Made by a program: the position numbers and the translations under genes. DNA of 23,010 nt from a virus: the IMG/VR virus record IMGVR_UViG_3300042691_020068, positions 1 to 23,010 of that record, one strand, 5' to 3'. The notes under the pieces were generated by a model. That model ran no database searches. It saw only the letters and a program-made list of their open reading frames with translations, and had not been told where the DNA came from. Within the stretch, counting starts at the first letter, position 1; every line of letters begins with the position of its first letter. Below, in pieces: positions 1-7,712 of this stretch.

Positions 1-208
1 AAGAACCTGATGCATCTGCAACCGCAGCTTCGTTGATTAAGTATGAAGCTTGGTTTTCATACAATTGTGCGATGTTATCTCTTTGGTGACCGTCAAGACC
101 TTCTAAAAAGCCTAAGTCATCCCATTTTCTGATGGTATCTTCTTTGATAACACGAAGGTGCTTAAGACCTATGTTACCAACCATACCTGATTCTAATAAT
201 GCTCCCAT
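1..208 (-). CDS. Major capsid protein, T4 gp23-like (N-terminal part only)
   Basis: The gene runs off the left edge, leaving 69 N-terminal residues. The fragment has the gp23 layout: a short N-terminal region, a DxxR/KWDD segment near residues 25-31, then LYENQASYLINEA at about 49-61, which resembles the T4 gp23 segment containing FENQ and FLTEAE. The LINE-A junction at residues 57-61 fits the T4 prohead protease consensus (L/I-x-E before a small residue), so removal of a leader of about 60 residues during maturation is likely (inference). It lies 25 nt downstream of the scaffold gene with no promoter-like box or terminator between, so it is probably co-transcribed. The ATG is preceded by an A-rich stretch and no Shine-Dalgarno. 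The downstream remainder is outside the window. Confidence 0.85.
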   Translation of the reverse strand, partial: MGALLESGMVGNIGLKHLRVIKEDTIRKWDDLGFLEGLDGHQRDNIAQLYENQASYLINEAAVADASGS

Positions 209-233
209 TTTTGTTTTGTTTTATTTTTTTAGT

Positions 234-1727
234 TTATTTTATTTTGTTCATCAAATCTTTCATTCTTTTAAATTGAGGATTCTCATATGCTTTTGATTCT
301 GATAATACCTCTGAAGAAGATGTTGATGGTGTTGAAGAAATTTTATTAACAACTGACTCGGTAACTGGTTTTTTATGTTCGAGTTCAGATTTAATTGATG
401 TAAATAAGTTTTTAGACTCATTCATAGTGGAAACTGAATCAAATCTCTTCAAAATATTCAATTTCTCTTGTTTTGTTGTAGAATGTTCAGTAAATAAACG
501 TGTGGCATATGCCAAGTTCGCATTGAAAACCGCTACTTCATTTAATTTTTCTTTAAAAAGAACTAAAGCTTTTTTGTATTCGGTATTTTGTTTTCTTAAC
601 TTAGATACTTCTTCGTTAATACCAAAAACACCAGAACCTGCTTTATATTTTTTCTTACTTGGTAAACCTGATCTGTTTAAACCACCTTTATTACCATGAG
701 GATTTGATTTAGTTCTAGCAGCTTCAGTAGCTTCGATTTTACCTTCTTCAGATGATTGACCGTCTTCTAATTCTATTTCATAGATATCTTCGTCAACATC
801 TCCATTTGACATATCAGATGTAGGTTCATCGCCCCATTCTTTACCTGAATTTTTACCAGCTAAAGGAGGAAAATCTTCATCATCATTTGGAAAATATTCA
901 TCGTCATCAGTTGGAAGTTCATCAGTTGGAAGTTCATCAGTTGGAAGTTCATCAGTTGGAAAATCTTCATCTCCTAATTCTATTTCGTACATGTTTTCAT
1001 TTGGAAGTTCTTCTTCAGTAAATTCTGACATATAATTATGATCATTGTCATCATCTTCAGTAAATTCTGACATATAATTTGATTGACCATAATCACTCTC
1101 ACTAAATTCACCAGATTCTTCACCATCAAGTTTAATTATGTATTCATCACCATCAATTTCTAAATCTAGTTCATCATCATCTTTTTTAACCATAATACCA
1201 TCTTCTGGTTTCATAGCTTTAAAAACTTTAAGAACTTCAGAATTAGATGCTTTTGTCATGTCCATAACATTTTGATCAGAATTATGGGCCATAGAATTGT
1301 AATCTACTGATGTGTCATCATCTGTCGAATAACTATTATCATCTGTTGGGACATATTCATCGTCCTCAGTTGAATCATCATCATTTTCAGTTGAATCATC
1401 ATCATCCTCAGTTGAGTAATCGTCATCTTCATTTGAATCATCGTCTTCATCTTTTGAATCAATATCCTTAGATGGTTTATCATCGAAGTCATCATCAGAT
1501 TCATCATCTGTTACATCTTTTTCTTCTTCTTTGGTTTTTTTACCTTTAGGTTCAGATTGTTTTTTACCAACCTTTTCCTCTTTTTCTTCTTTTTTACTTT
1601 CTTTAAGTAATTCACTTAGTTCTTCCTTCATAGTTGAAGCAAGTATACCTTTTGCATTTGTTTTTACTGCCTCTTCAAGATTTTGAACTTGAAGCAACGC
1701 TTGTTCTAAAATTGATTTTTCTGTCAT
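234..1727 (-). CDS. Prohead core / scaffolding protein, T4 gp22-like, with acidic expansion
   Basis: This is a 497-residue protein placed directly before the capsid gene, as gp22 is in T4. The N-terminus (about 1-70) is a lysine/glutamate-rich helix. Residues about 72-330 are extremely acidic, with D/E runs, STEDD-type repeats, three PTDEL units at about 257-273 and two YEIEL motifs. Residues about 370-450 form the conserved helical part, with LNEVAVFNANLAYATRLF at 395-412, which I recognise from gp22-like scaffolds of marine T4-like phages. A basic C-terminus follows. T4 gp22 is about 270 residues, so this is nearly twice as long, mostly because of the acidic segment. T4 gp22 is cut to small acidic peptides in the maturing head; the same fate is likely here but not shown. 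Confidence 0.8.
   Translation of the reverse strand: MTEKSILEQALLQVQNLEEAVKTNAKGILASTMKEELSELLKESKKEEKEEKVGKKQSEPKGKKTKEEEKDVTDDESDDDFDDKPSKDIDSKDEDDDSNEDDDYSTEDDDDSTENDDDSTEDDEYVPTDDNSYSTDDDTSVDYNSMAHNSDQNVMDMTKASNSEVLKVFKAMKPEDGIMVKKDDDELDLEIDGDEYIIKLDGEESGEFSESDYGQSNYMSEFTEDDDNDHNYMSEFTEEELPNENMYEIELGDEDFPTDELPTDELPTDELPTDDDEYFPNDDEDFPPLAGKNSGKEWGDEPTSDMSNGDVDEDIYEIELEDGQSSEEGKIEATEAARTKSNPHGNKGGLNRSGLPSKKKYKAGSGVFGINEEVSKLRKQNTEYKKALVLFKEKLNEVAVFNANLAYATRLFTEHSTTKQEKLNILKRFDSVSTMNESKNLFTSIKSELEHKKPVTESVVNKISSTPSTSSSEVLSESKAYENPQFKRMKDLMNKIK
904..962 (-). repeat. 15-bp in-frame tandem repeat in scaffold gene
   Basis: Four nearly perfect copies of a 15-bp unit (plus strand TCATCAGTTGGAAGT) lie head to tail. 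Each encodes a five-residue PTDEL-type unit in the acidic region of the gp22-like scaffold. The period is a multiple of three, so copy-number changes would preserve the reading frame. Confidence 0.85.
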
Positions 1728-1745
1728 TTGTGAATTTTATTTTTA

Positions 1746-1754
1746 TATAAATAC
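1746..1754 (-). promoter_or_regulatory. GTATTTATA box upstream of scaffold gene
   Basis: On the minus strand this reads GTATTTATA, ending 18 nt before the ATG of the gp22-like gene. The same nonamer or a one-base variant recurs before several other minus-strand genes, so I read it as a candidate late-promoter -10 box. No TTG -33 element is visible at the usual distance. Confidence 0.45.
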
Positions 1755-1805
1755 TTTGATTTTATAAAAAAATTTGCTTTTTTATATTAGAATCAATAAA
1801 AAATA

Positions 1806-2489
1806 TTATTTTGATAGAAATGTGTCTAACTTTCCCATTAATCTCTTCATTCTATCATCAACTATTGGTTTTTCATCAATAGATTCTTGATACCTTTCCC
1901 TGTCATTTAGATCTTTAAAAACATATGCACCTGGTGTTGATGGTGACGACACTAAATCAAAACAAACAAGTTCAAAATCTTCTTGTACAATATTTTGACC
2001 TTTAATATTTTTTAAGGAACCAACACCTCTTGAGGAGATACCTAAAGTTGCACCATTCATAATTAACATTGCTGCCTGATCACCTTTAGTACTTACTATA
2101 CCCATTTTTTTCCAACCAGGAGATGTAAATAATTTAATTTTACCCATTAATACTTTACCCTCCCACCATGTCTCAAGAATTGAATGTGATACTCTATCTA
2201 AATCTATAAGAGAAGAAGATGGGTGATTTAATTCATTTAATGCCCCACCTTTTTTAATAATTGATTGGTATTTTTCGTTTTCTCTTTTTAATATATTTTC
2301 AGGATATATTCTACCATTTTTATTTGGGGTATCAAATTTTTGTAAAACAGCATAAAGGATAAGGTCTTGAGAGAAGTCCATATCCTTCATTTCTGAAATT
2401 ATTCTTTTATTTTCTTCCGGTGAAATATGTCCGGCATCGTATTCAATTAAAATACCATGTCCGATTTCTTTGGGTCCTAAAATCTTCAT
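1806..2489 (-). CDS. Prohead maturation protease, T4 gp21-like (peptidase S77)
   Basis: This 227-residue protein is close to the size of T4 gp21. The N-terminal core has LYAVLQKFDTPNKNGRIYP at about 45-63, typical of prohead proteases. The presumed catalytic His is His89 in ELNHPSS, and the nucleophile is Ser152 or Ser153 in LGISSRG. The FDLVSSPSTPGA segment at 177-188 corresponds to the conserved strand after the active site. It would cut scaffold, capsid leader and core proteins in the prohead. It sits between a 141-aa unknown gene and the scaffold gene, matching the T4 order 20-(67-68)-21-22-23. A GTATTTATA box lies 15 nt before the ATG, suggesting its own late promoter. Confidence 0.9.
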   Translation of the reverse strand: MKILGPKEIGHGILIEYDAGHISPEENKRIISEMKDMDFSQDLILYAVLQKFDTPNKNGRIYPENILKRENEKYQSIIKKGGALNELNHPSSSLIDLDRVSHSILETWWEGKVLMGKIKLFTSPGWKKMGIVSTKGDQAAMLIMNGATLGISSRGVGSLKNIKGQNIVQEDFELVCFDLVSSPSTPGAYVFKDLNDRERYQESIDEKPIVDDRMKRLMGKLDTFLSK

Positions 2490-2504
2490 TTATAGTTTTT
2501 ATAC

Positions 2505-2513
2505 TATAAATAC
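2505..2513 (-). promoter_or_regulatory. GTATTTATA box upstream of prohead protease gene
   Basis: This is a sense-strand GTATTTATA ending 15 nt before the start codon at 2489. It is an exact copy of the box at 1746-1754 and is likewise not accompanied by a TTG at -33. Confidence 0.45.
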
Positions 2514-2526
2514 ATCGATATTGTAG

Positions 2527-2952
2527 TTATTTTTTCGTTTTGTAAAAATTGAAAAGATTTTTATTATCTAAACAATCATCAATAATTTTAATTATTATGT
2601 TGTTTATATTTTTTTTAGTATCTTTTGATCTAATATCGAATTGATTATTTACGAATAATGTTATCTCTAAATTCATAAAAGATCTTTTTTCTTTTTTGAT
2701 ACCTTTAGTTCTAATATCCAAATCAACTATTGATTGTTTTTTAAATTTCGTGTCATTTAATTCGTATAATAGATTTTTTATTTCTCTTCTTGTTTTAACT
2801 ATTATACTATCAAAATTTTCATCTAAATTTGTGGGTTGTAACCAAGAATTTAATTTTAAATAAACTGTTTTTAGGTTTTTAAAATCAACAGTACCATAAC
2901 CAATTTTTATATCACTGTGATTACCTAATGGAATAAATTTTCCTGTTTTCAT
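2527..2952 (-). CDS. Uncharacterised 141-aa protein in head gene cluster
   Basis: I do not recognise this protein. It is basic, with predicted beta-strand-like stretches (for example NLEITLFVNNQFDIR), a central segment with TRREIKNLLYELND, and no membrane segment. The ATG at 2952 is preferred because the frame's extension to 3015 begins at TTG and adds a hydrophobic run that would lie in the promoter region between divergent genes. It lies between the protease and the divergent bS21 gene. In T4 the small core genes 67 and 68 sit between portal and protease, so a prohead-core or head-assembly role is possible by position only. Confidence 0.6.
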   Translation of the reverse strand: MKTGKFIPLGNHSDIKIGYGTVDFKNLKTVYLKLNSWLQPTNLDENFDSIIVKTRREIKNLLYELNDTKFKKQSIVDLDIRTKGIKKEKRSFMNLEITLFVNNQFDIRSKDTKKNINNIIIKIIDDCLDNKNLFNFYKTKK

Positions 2953-2994
2953 TATTTTTTTACATATTAAAAATATTTTATGGTGTAAAGAAAA

Positions 2995-3003
2995 TATAAA
3001 TAA
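2995..3003 (-). promoter_or_regulatory. TTATTTATA box upstream of the 141-aa gene
   Basis: The minus strand reads TTATTTATA about 42 nt before the ATG at 2952. It differs by one base from the repeated GTATTTATA box and lies in the 103-nt divergent spacer shared with the plus-strand bS21 gene. Confidence 0.35.
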
Positions 3004-3055
3004 AATTATCCACAATTACAAATTTTTTAAAAAAAATAAAATACTTATATTCTAT

Positions 3056-3247
3056 ATGATAATAATTGATGTAAATAAAGAAAAAAATTTAGAGAGCGGA
3101 CTAAAAATATTAAAAAGTAAATTACAGAAAACTAAATTAGTCCAAGAACTTAGAAATAGAAAAGAATACACTAAACCTTCCGTGGATAAAAGAAATAGGA
3201 AATTAAAAACAATATATACTAATAAAATAAAAAATGGTCTTGATTAA
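3056..3247 (+). CDS. rpsU: Ribosomal protein bS21
   Basis: This 63-residue basic protein matches bS21 along its whole length. MIIIDVNKEKNLESGLKILK is the N-terminal strand and first helix, KTKLVQELRNRKEYTKPSV (26-43) contains the family's R-x-R-x-x-[FY]-x-KPS core, and a helical tail ends shortly after Tyr54. Its size and KPSV motif fit the Bacteroidetes type and not the longer proteobacterial type. bS21 binds the 30S platform next to the 3' end of 16S rRNA. In Flavobacterium, bS21 with bS18 and bS6 is known to sequester the anti-Shine-Dalgarno, so a phage copy could replace host bS21 and change mRNA selection (inference). It is the only plus-strand gene inside the structural block. The leader from the divergent spacer appears short, and no Shine-Dalgarno is seen. 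Confidence 0.9.
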   Translation: MIIIDVNKEKNLESGLKILKSKLQKTKLVQELRNRKEYTKPSVDKRNRKLKTIYTNKIKNGLD

Positions 3248-3259
3248 AGACCATTTTTT
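3231..3259. terminator. Bidirectional terminator shared by bS21 and head gene
   Basis: An 11-bp perfect stem (AAAATGGTCTT pairing with AAGACCATTTT) has a five-base loop GATTA and ends in T-runs on both strands. Both convergent stop codons fall in or beside the loop, so the hairpin is made from the last codons of both genes. Confidence 0.85.
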
Positions 3260-3984
3260 AATTCTTTAAGTTTATAATAACTATGTTTTGAATTTTTCAT
3301 TCCCCTCACTTCTTTTTTCACATCATTTAATTTAGTTATTAATTCTAAATTATTTCCCGATTCGGAAATAATTGAATCTATTTTAAAAAATATATTTTCT
3401 TTTAAATCTTTAACTTTTATTTTTAATTCATCTTCTTTTATCATCATAATTTCTTTAAACTCTTTTTGTTCACTTTCACTTAATGAACTTTGAAAAGTGT
3501 TATTAAAATTATTAGACAATACCGCAAACAACATATTTTCATTAACTATTTTTGGCGAATTAACATCTTCTTGTTTTTCTTTTTTCCTCAATAGATGATT
3601 CGTCAAATTTTTTTTTGCTAATATTTTTTTATCTAAATTTAATAAATTGTCTTCCTCAGATAGTAAATCCAATATTTTGTAAATTTCATTTTCATTTATT
3701 TGAATATTATCATCTATACTATTTTCTAATTCATCCATAATTCCCTCCAAATCTTTGTTTTTATCTTTTAACAAAGATGAAAGCTCTTCAACATATTTTT
3801 TCGCCGTTTCTTCATCTTCTATGTTTTTATTTTCAATGTCTTCATATAGAAGATATAGATCTTTTATGTCTTTATTTTTGGTTATTAAACCTAAAATATT
3901 TTTTATCTTTTTATTATCTTTTTTTAGATAAGACATAGCTAAATTTTCTAAAATACTAGTCTTTATTTTTCCAAAATTTATCAT
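3244..3984 (-). CDS. Probable head/prohead-core protein, 246 aa, uncharacterised
   Basis: This is a lysine- and glutamate-rich, mostly helical protein with several coiled-coil-like stretches (for example residues 40-110 and 170-235). I see no enzymatic motif and no membrane segment. It begins 3 nt after the portal stop codon, so it is translated from the portal mRNA. Position between portal (gp20) and protease (gp21) equals that of T4 core genes 67 and 68, and charged helical composition suits an internal core protein, but no sequence family is recognised. Its stop codon overlaps that of the convergent bS21 gene (TTAA shared) inside a terminator hairpin. Confidence 0.7.
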   Translation of the reverse strand: MINFGKIKTSILENLAMSYLKKDNKKIKNILGLITKNKDIKDLYLLYEDIENKNIEDEETAKKYVEELSSLLKDKNKDLEGIMDELENSIDDNIQINENEIYKILDLLSEEDNLLNLDKKILAKKNLTNHLLRKKEKQEDVNSPKIVNENMLFAVLSNNFNNTFQSSLSESEQKEFKEIMMIKEDELKIKVKDLKENIFFKIDSIISESGNNLELITKLNDVKKEVRGMKNSKHSYYKLKELKNGL

Positions 3985-3987
3985 TTT

Positions 3988-5838
3988 TTAATCGTTTAAA
4001 ATATCTTTTATTTTATTTTCTATTTCATAAATATTACGTTGAGCCTTATTAAAATTAAATAAATCATTTAATTCCATTTTTTCATCACCCAACATACTTA
4101 AAATTTTACTTTTTTTACTATCATTTACACTTTCACTCAAAGGTGGTGCCGATGGTTCAGAACCTGCACTAGATGTTGTAGAAGATCCTCCACCCATTCC
4201 ACCTGTCATTCCACCACCCATTCCACCTCCAGGCTGTTCTGTAGATCCACCACCTGCACCTTCTAATTTCTTCCTTTCTTCTTCAGGTATACCATATTTC
4301 TTATCAACTTCATCAAATACCCCTGAACGTTTAATAATATTTTGTGTATTAGTCAATTCAAATCCAATTGCTCTTTCAAGTCGTTGTTGTTCTAAGTCAA
4401 GAACAACTTCACTATCACTAAAACCTAATATAGTCTTTTTAGCCCAAGTGTGTGAAACAGGTAAAATACCTATTTGAGATTGATCAGATGTTGCGTCTTT
4501 ATATAATGTTATTTTTTCTTTCCATTGTTCTATCTTTAATAATTCTGATTGTGAAGATGGATTAGTCAATGATAATTCAAAATTATCCAAATCATCTTCC
4601 ATTCCTAAAATATATAAATGTATTAGAGCTATTTTATTTAATTCTTGAATTAATGATTTTTGTATTCTATTGATTGTTCTAGCAAAACGAATATCCATTA
4701 ACGCCAAATTTTTACCGTCACCAACAACTTCCTCAAAACCTAAAAATGCTTTTGGTATCCTTAATGCTGCCAACATTTTCTTTTGAATATATTCAATATC
4801 GGCAATCTCACCTAAATTTTGAGCACCTGCCAAAGTTTCAATCGGCATTGCCGCTGAAGGATCACGAACAGGTATAAAATAATCTTGATCAACCGCCATT
4901 TGATTGTATCTCATATCAACTTGACCATTTTTTGGATCTGCAACACCTTGTCTTTTAAATTTATTGGCAACTCTTTGTACATATGCTTCAATATCCTTAT
5001 CGTCCATATTACCAACAAAAATTTTAAAAACACGTCTTTCAGGTGCTCTTGTTGTTCTATAAATTAACATCGCATCTTCAGCCAATAAAAGTTGTTTCCA
5101 TATTCTTCTTATTTTATCTAACATTGATGTACCATATGGTAATTTTCTATCATCACCCAACAACCTAAAGTGAGCAATTTCCCAAGATTGAAATTCTAAA
5201 TCTTTATTTTTCCATTGAAATCTCAATTCTCTAGTTGGTATCTTAATATCTTTTTGATTTGGTGTTTTTGATGCCGCACCTTCAATTCTCTCAATTTCAA
5301 TATTAGGTAATTGTTGACAACCAAGAACTCCTTTTTTTTCATCTATTTTTAAATAAACAAAATCATCACCATATTTACAAACACCTCTTGTCCACATTTG
5401 TAAATTTGTTGATATATCTAATTTATTGTTAAAAAGATCTTCAAGTATTGATTTTACCCTATCTGATTCAGAATATATTGTTAATATTTCACCTTTTTCA
5501 GATGGTGTTGTTGCTTCTTCAGCGTAAATGTCAAGAGCCGCTGATATTTCTGGTGTAAATTCCATAGATTCATAATCATAATATGCCGCTAATCTATTTG
5601 GTTCATAATAAACAGATTGGTTGTATAATGATTGATCTAATTTAGCCCATTTATCCGCAATATATTGACTTTGTTGTGATTGCAACAAAGCGTTTTCATA
5701 TTCTTCTTTACTGTTCGTTTTTAATAATTCATCTTTAGAAAAATTAAACGATGGATTTGTTTGTTTAGGTGGTTCTTGACCAACAAATCCAAACATTTTA
5801 GTTAATTTCTGAAAAACTGTTAAATTACTATCTGCCAT
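3988..5838 (-). CDS. Portal vertex protein, T4 gp20-like
   Basis: This 616-residue protein is slightly longer than T4 gp20. The N-terminal and central parts carry gp20-like segments: a tyrosine-rich VYYEPNRLAAYYDYESM, TPEISAALDIYAEEATTPSEKGEIL (about 95-119), an RAPERRVFKIFVGNM stretch, YIQKKMLAALRIPKAFLGFEE, and DIRFARTINRIQKSLIQELNKIA, the stem and crown helices around the DNA channel. The C-terminal region (about 526-565) is a Gly/Met/Ser-rich linker followed by a charged tail. It would form the dodecameric ring for DNA entry, bound by the terminase encoded just upstream. A GTATTTATA box ends only 4 nt before the ATG, hinting at a leaderless late transcript. Confidence 0.92.
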   Translation of the reverse strand: MADSNLTVFQKLTKMFGFVGQEPPKQTNPSFNFSKDELLKTNSKEEYENALLQSQQSQYIADKWAKLDQSLYNQSVYYEPNRLAAYYDYESMEFTPEISAALDIYAEEATTPSEKGEILTIYSESDRVKSILEDLFNNKLDISTNLQMWTRGVCKYGDDFVYLKIDEKKGVLGCQQLPNIEIERIEGAASKTPNQKDIKIPTRELRFQWKNKDLEFQSWEIAHFRLLGDDRKLPYGTSMLDKIRRIWKQLLLAEDAMLIYRTTRAPERRVFKIFVGNMDDKDIEAYVQRVANKFKRQGVADPKNGQVDMRYNQMAVDQDYFIPVRDPSAAMPIETLAGAQNLGEIADIEYIQKKMLAALRIPKAFLGFEEVVGDGKNLALMDIRFARTINRIQKSLIQELNKIALIHLYILGMEDDLDNFELSLTNPSSQSELLKIEQWKEKITLYKDATSDQSQIGILPVSHTWAKKTILGFSDSEVVLDLEQQRLERAIGFELTNTQNIIKRSGVFDEVDKKYGIPEEERKKLEGAGGGSTEQPGGGMGGGMTGGMGGGSSTTSSAGSEPSAPPLSESVNDSKKSKILSMLGDEKMELNDLFNFNKAQRNIYEIENKIKDILND

Positions 5839-5842
5839 AATT

Positions 5843-5851
5843 TATAAATAC
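5843..5851 (-). promoter_or_regulatory. GTATTTATA box abutting portal start codon
   Basis: The minus strand reads GTATTTATA four bases before the portal ATG. If it is a -10 box, transcription would begin at or inside the start codon. It is preceded by AAAA and has no TTG at -33. Confidence 0.4.
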
Positions 5852-5891
5852 TTTTGTATAAAAATATATTTTTTTTTAGTGATATTAAAGG

Positions 5892-7667
5892 TTATTTTCT
5901 TTTATTAAATAACCAAGAATATTCTTTATATGCGTCTTTTGGTAAATTACTATTGTTGTCCATATGATAAAAATTATCATCAATTGCTAGAGAACCTATT
6001 GGGTCTAAAGATGTTCCATAAGAATAGAATGTTTTCTTCACTTCATATGTTCTTTCAGATGAAACCCAAGATTCCAACATTGCTTTATTAACAGAATCCG
6101 CTCTTTGTAATTGATTGAAACAAATTTCACCAGCATATAACGCCATAGACAAACTCATAATTGAATCATCATGTGAACCTTTCATATGATCTGGTCTACC
6201 GTTTATATAAACAAATGTGTTTAATTCGTTTAACAATCTATTTGATCTAACTATAAAACCTTTTCTTAATTGTTCTTCAAATGATGCGACAATCTGAGTT
6301 CTTTTATTGTTGAAATTAATACCTGGGATTTTTTCCATTGCTTTTTTATTATATTCCCAAATATTTTGTGTATTAATACCGTCGATATAAATGTTTTTAT
6401 AGTTTAATTCTTGTAATTTTCTTGATGTGGCGACTCCCATACCACCGGTTATATCGACAACCACAAAGGCATTACCATAAAGAATACCCCATTTATAAAC
6501 TACTGACGCTAAATCATCTGGAGGTATTTTACCTATATATTCCATTACTTGTTCTCTATCATCAAAATCAATAACATTGATTGAAGAAAAATCTTCACTA
6601 TCACCTCTACTAACGTCCACACCCATAATATATCTATGTCCTTCTATTGGTTCTTTCCACTGCCAAAGAGTACCCTGCATGTATTTTTCATTAGGTTGTC
6701 TAATCATGTTCTTCGCAATACTCTCTTGAACATCGTTAGGAATCACACCATCACCTGAACCTAAAAAGTCACATTCTAATTCCTGTGCTATTTTACGTTT
6801 ATCATATTTGAATTTCTTTGACATTCCTTCAAACCAAGAAGAAAATGGTTTGTACCCCTGTTCTTCATATTCTTGATATTTTTCAATATCAAAATCATAC
6901 ATAACAACTTCATCGTCGTCATATTGTTCTCTATTTAACATATAATGAACAATGTCACTACATTTAACCCAACGTAAATCTTTTGTATATCTTGGATCCT
7001 TGAACCATCTTAAATCGGTAATGTGAAAATCATTTATTCCACGTAATGATTGGTCATATACACCATAATAAATCGGATCGTAACCATTTGGTGTTGAAAT
7101 AAGAATAATCTTACCACCCGTAGATAATGACGCCATTGATGCCGCCCAAAAATCTTCACCCGCCTCAATATATGCCGCCTCATCAAACACAAGTATCGTA
7201 GGTGTGTAACCACGTAACGCATCGGCAGATGTTGCAACTGCTTTAACCTCACATCCATTATTTAATCTAAATCTACTTTCTGAGTTTTTATCGGGATGGA
7301 ACCCCACATTAATCCATTCTGGCCATTGATCTAAAAAGTGTCTAACTTTATTGGCCATTTCAATTGCGGTGTCTCTTTTGTTAGCAATAATCAAAACTCT
7401 TTCAGGATTTTCAGGTTTTGCGGTTTGAAGTTTTTTTGATATCCAAGCGGCAGTTACTGTTGAAACACCCGCCTGTCTATATTTTCTTGTAATATTTTCA
7501 TTATAAGTTTCGTAATCCTTAATCAATTGAACTTGATCAGGAAACAATTCTAATGGTACAAACTTTTTTTGAGTATTATCATAAGTCGTCAAATATGTTT
7601 TTAATGCATATGGGGCGTCTTTTATGATCTTAGCGTACTCTTTTAATTGTTCTATTTTTGAATTCAT
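5892..7667 (-). CDS. Terminase large subunit, T4 gp17-like
   Basis: This 591-residue DNA-packaging motor has an ATPase followed by a nuclease. The ATPase has an adapted Walker A, KYRQAGVST (62-70, Lys shifted as in many phage terminases), Walker B ILVFDEAAY (158-166) and coupling motif LISTPNG (189-195). The RNase H-like nuclease has Asp351 in GVDVSRG, Asp405 in VVVDITGG and the SHDDS pair at 500-501, consistent with the three metal-binding acidic residues of gp17. It cuts concatemeric DNA and pumps it through the portal encoded downstream. A 7684-7706 terminator separates it from the gene upstream, and an ATATTTATA box ends 6 nt before the ATG. No small terminase is recognisable in the window. 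Confidence 0.95.
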   Translation of the reverse strand: MNSKIEQLKEYAKIIKDAPYALKTYLTTYDNTQKKFVPLELFPDQVQLIKDYETYNENITRKYRQAGVSTVTAAWISKKLQTAKPENPERVLIIANKRDTAIEMANKVRHFLDQWPEWINVGFHPDKNSESRFRLNNGCEVKAVATSADALRGYTPTILVFDEAAYIEAGEDFWAASMASLSTGGKIILISTPNGYDPIYYGVYDQSLRGINDFHITDLRWFKDPRYTKDLRWVKCSDIVHYMLNREQYDDDEVVMYDFDIEKYQEYEEQGYKPFSSWFEGMSKKFKYDKRKIAQELECDFLGSGDGVIPNDVQESIAKNMIRQPNEKYMQGTLWQWKEPIEGHRYIMGVDVSRGDSEDFSSINVIDFDDREQVMEYIGKIPPDDLASVVYKWGILYGNAFVVVDITGGMGVATSRKLQELNYKNIYIDGINTQNIWEYNKKAMEKIPGINFNNKRTQIVASFEEQLRKGFIVRSNRLLNELNTFVYINGRPDHMKGSHDDSIMSLSMALYAGEICFNQLQRADSVNKAMLESWVSSERTYEVKKTFYSYGTSLDPIGSLAIDDNFYHMDNNSNLPKDAYKEYSWLFNKRK

Positions 7668-7673
7668 CTTATA

Positions 7674-7682
7674 TATAAATAT
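7674..7682 (-). promoter_or_regulatory. ATATTTATA box abutting terminase start codon
   Basis: The minus strand reads ATATTTATA, ending six bases before the terminase ATG and lying just after the terminator of the preceding gene. It differs by one base from GTATTTATA. A promoter is needed at this place because the unit upstream is terminated. Confidence 0.4.
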
Positions 7683-7683
7683 T

Positions 7684-7706
7684 AAAAAAGGGAGGTAAAA
7701 CCTCCC
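7684..7706 (-). terminator. Rho-independent terminator after the 452-aa gene
   Basis: On the minus strand the stem GGGAGG / CCTCCC with a five-base loop is followed by six T. It begins a few bases after the stop codon at 7713 and separates this gene from terminase. Confidence 0.85.
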
Positions 7707-7712
7707 TTTATA

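Noticed and set aside
427-699. Plus-strand ORF opposite the scaffold gene
   Set aside because: It lies wholly antisense to the conserved C-terminal part of the gp22-like gene and shows no recognisable protein features.
1304-1507. Second minus-strand frame in the acidic region
   Set aside because: Its Met/Ile-rich product is the shifted reading of GAT-rich repeats in the scaffold gene.
2953-3015. TTG-started extension of the 141-aa gene
   Set aside because: It would occupy the divergent promoter spacer and add an odd hydrophobic tail; an ATG exists at 2952.
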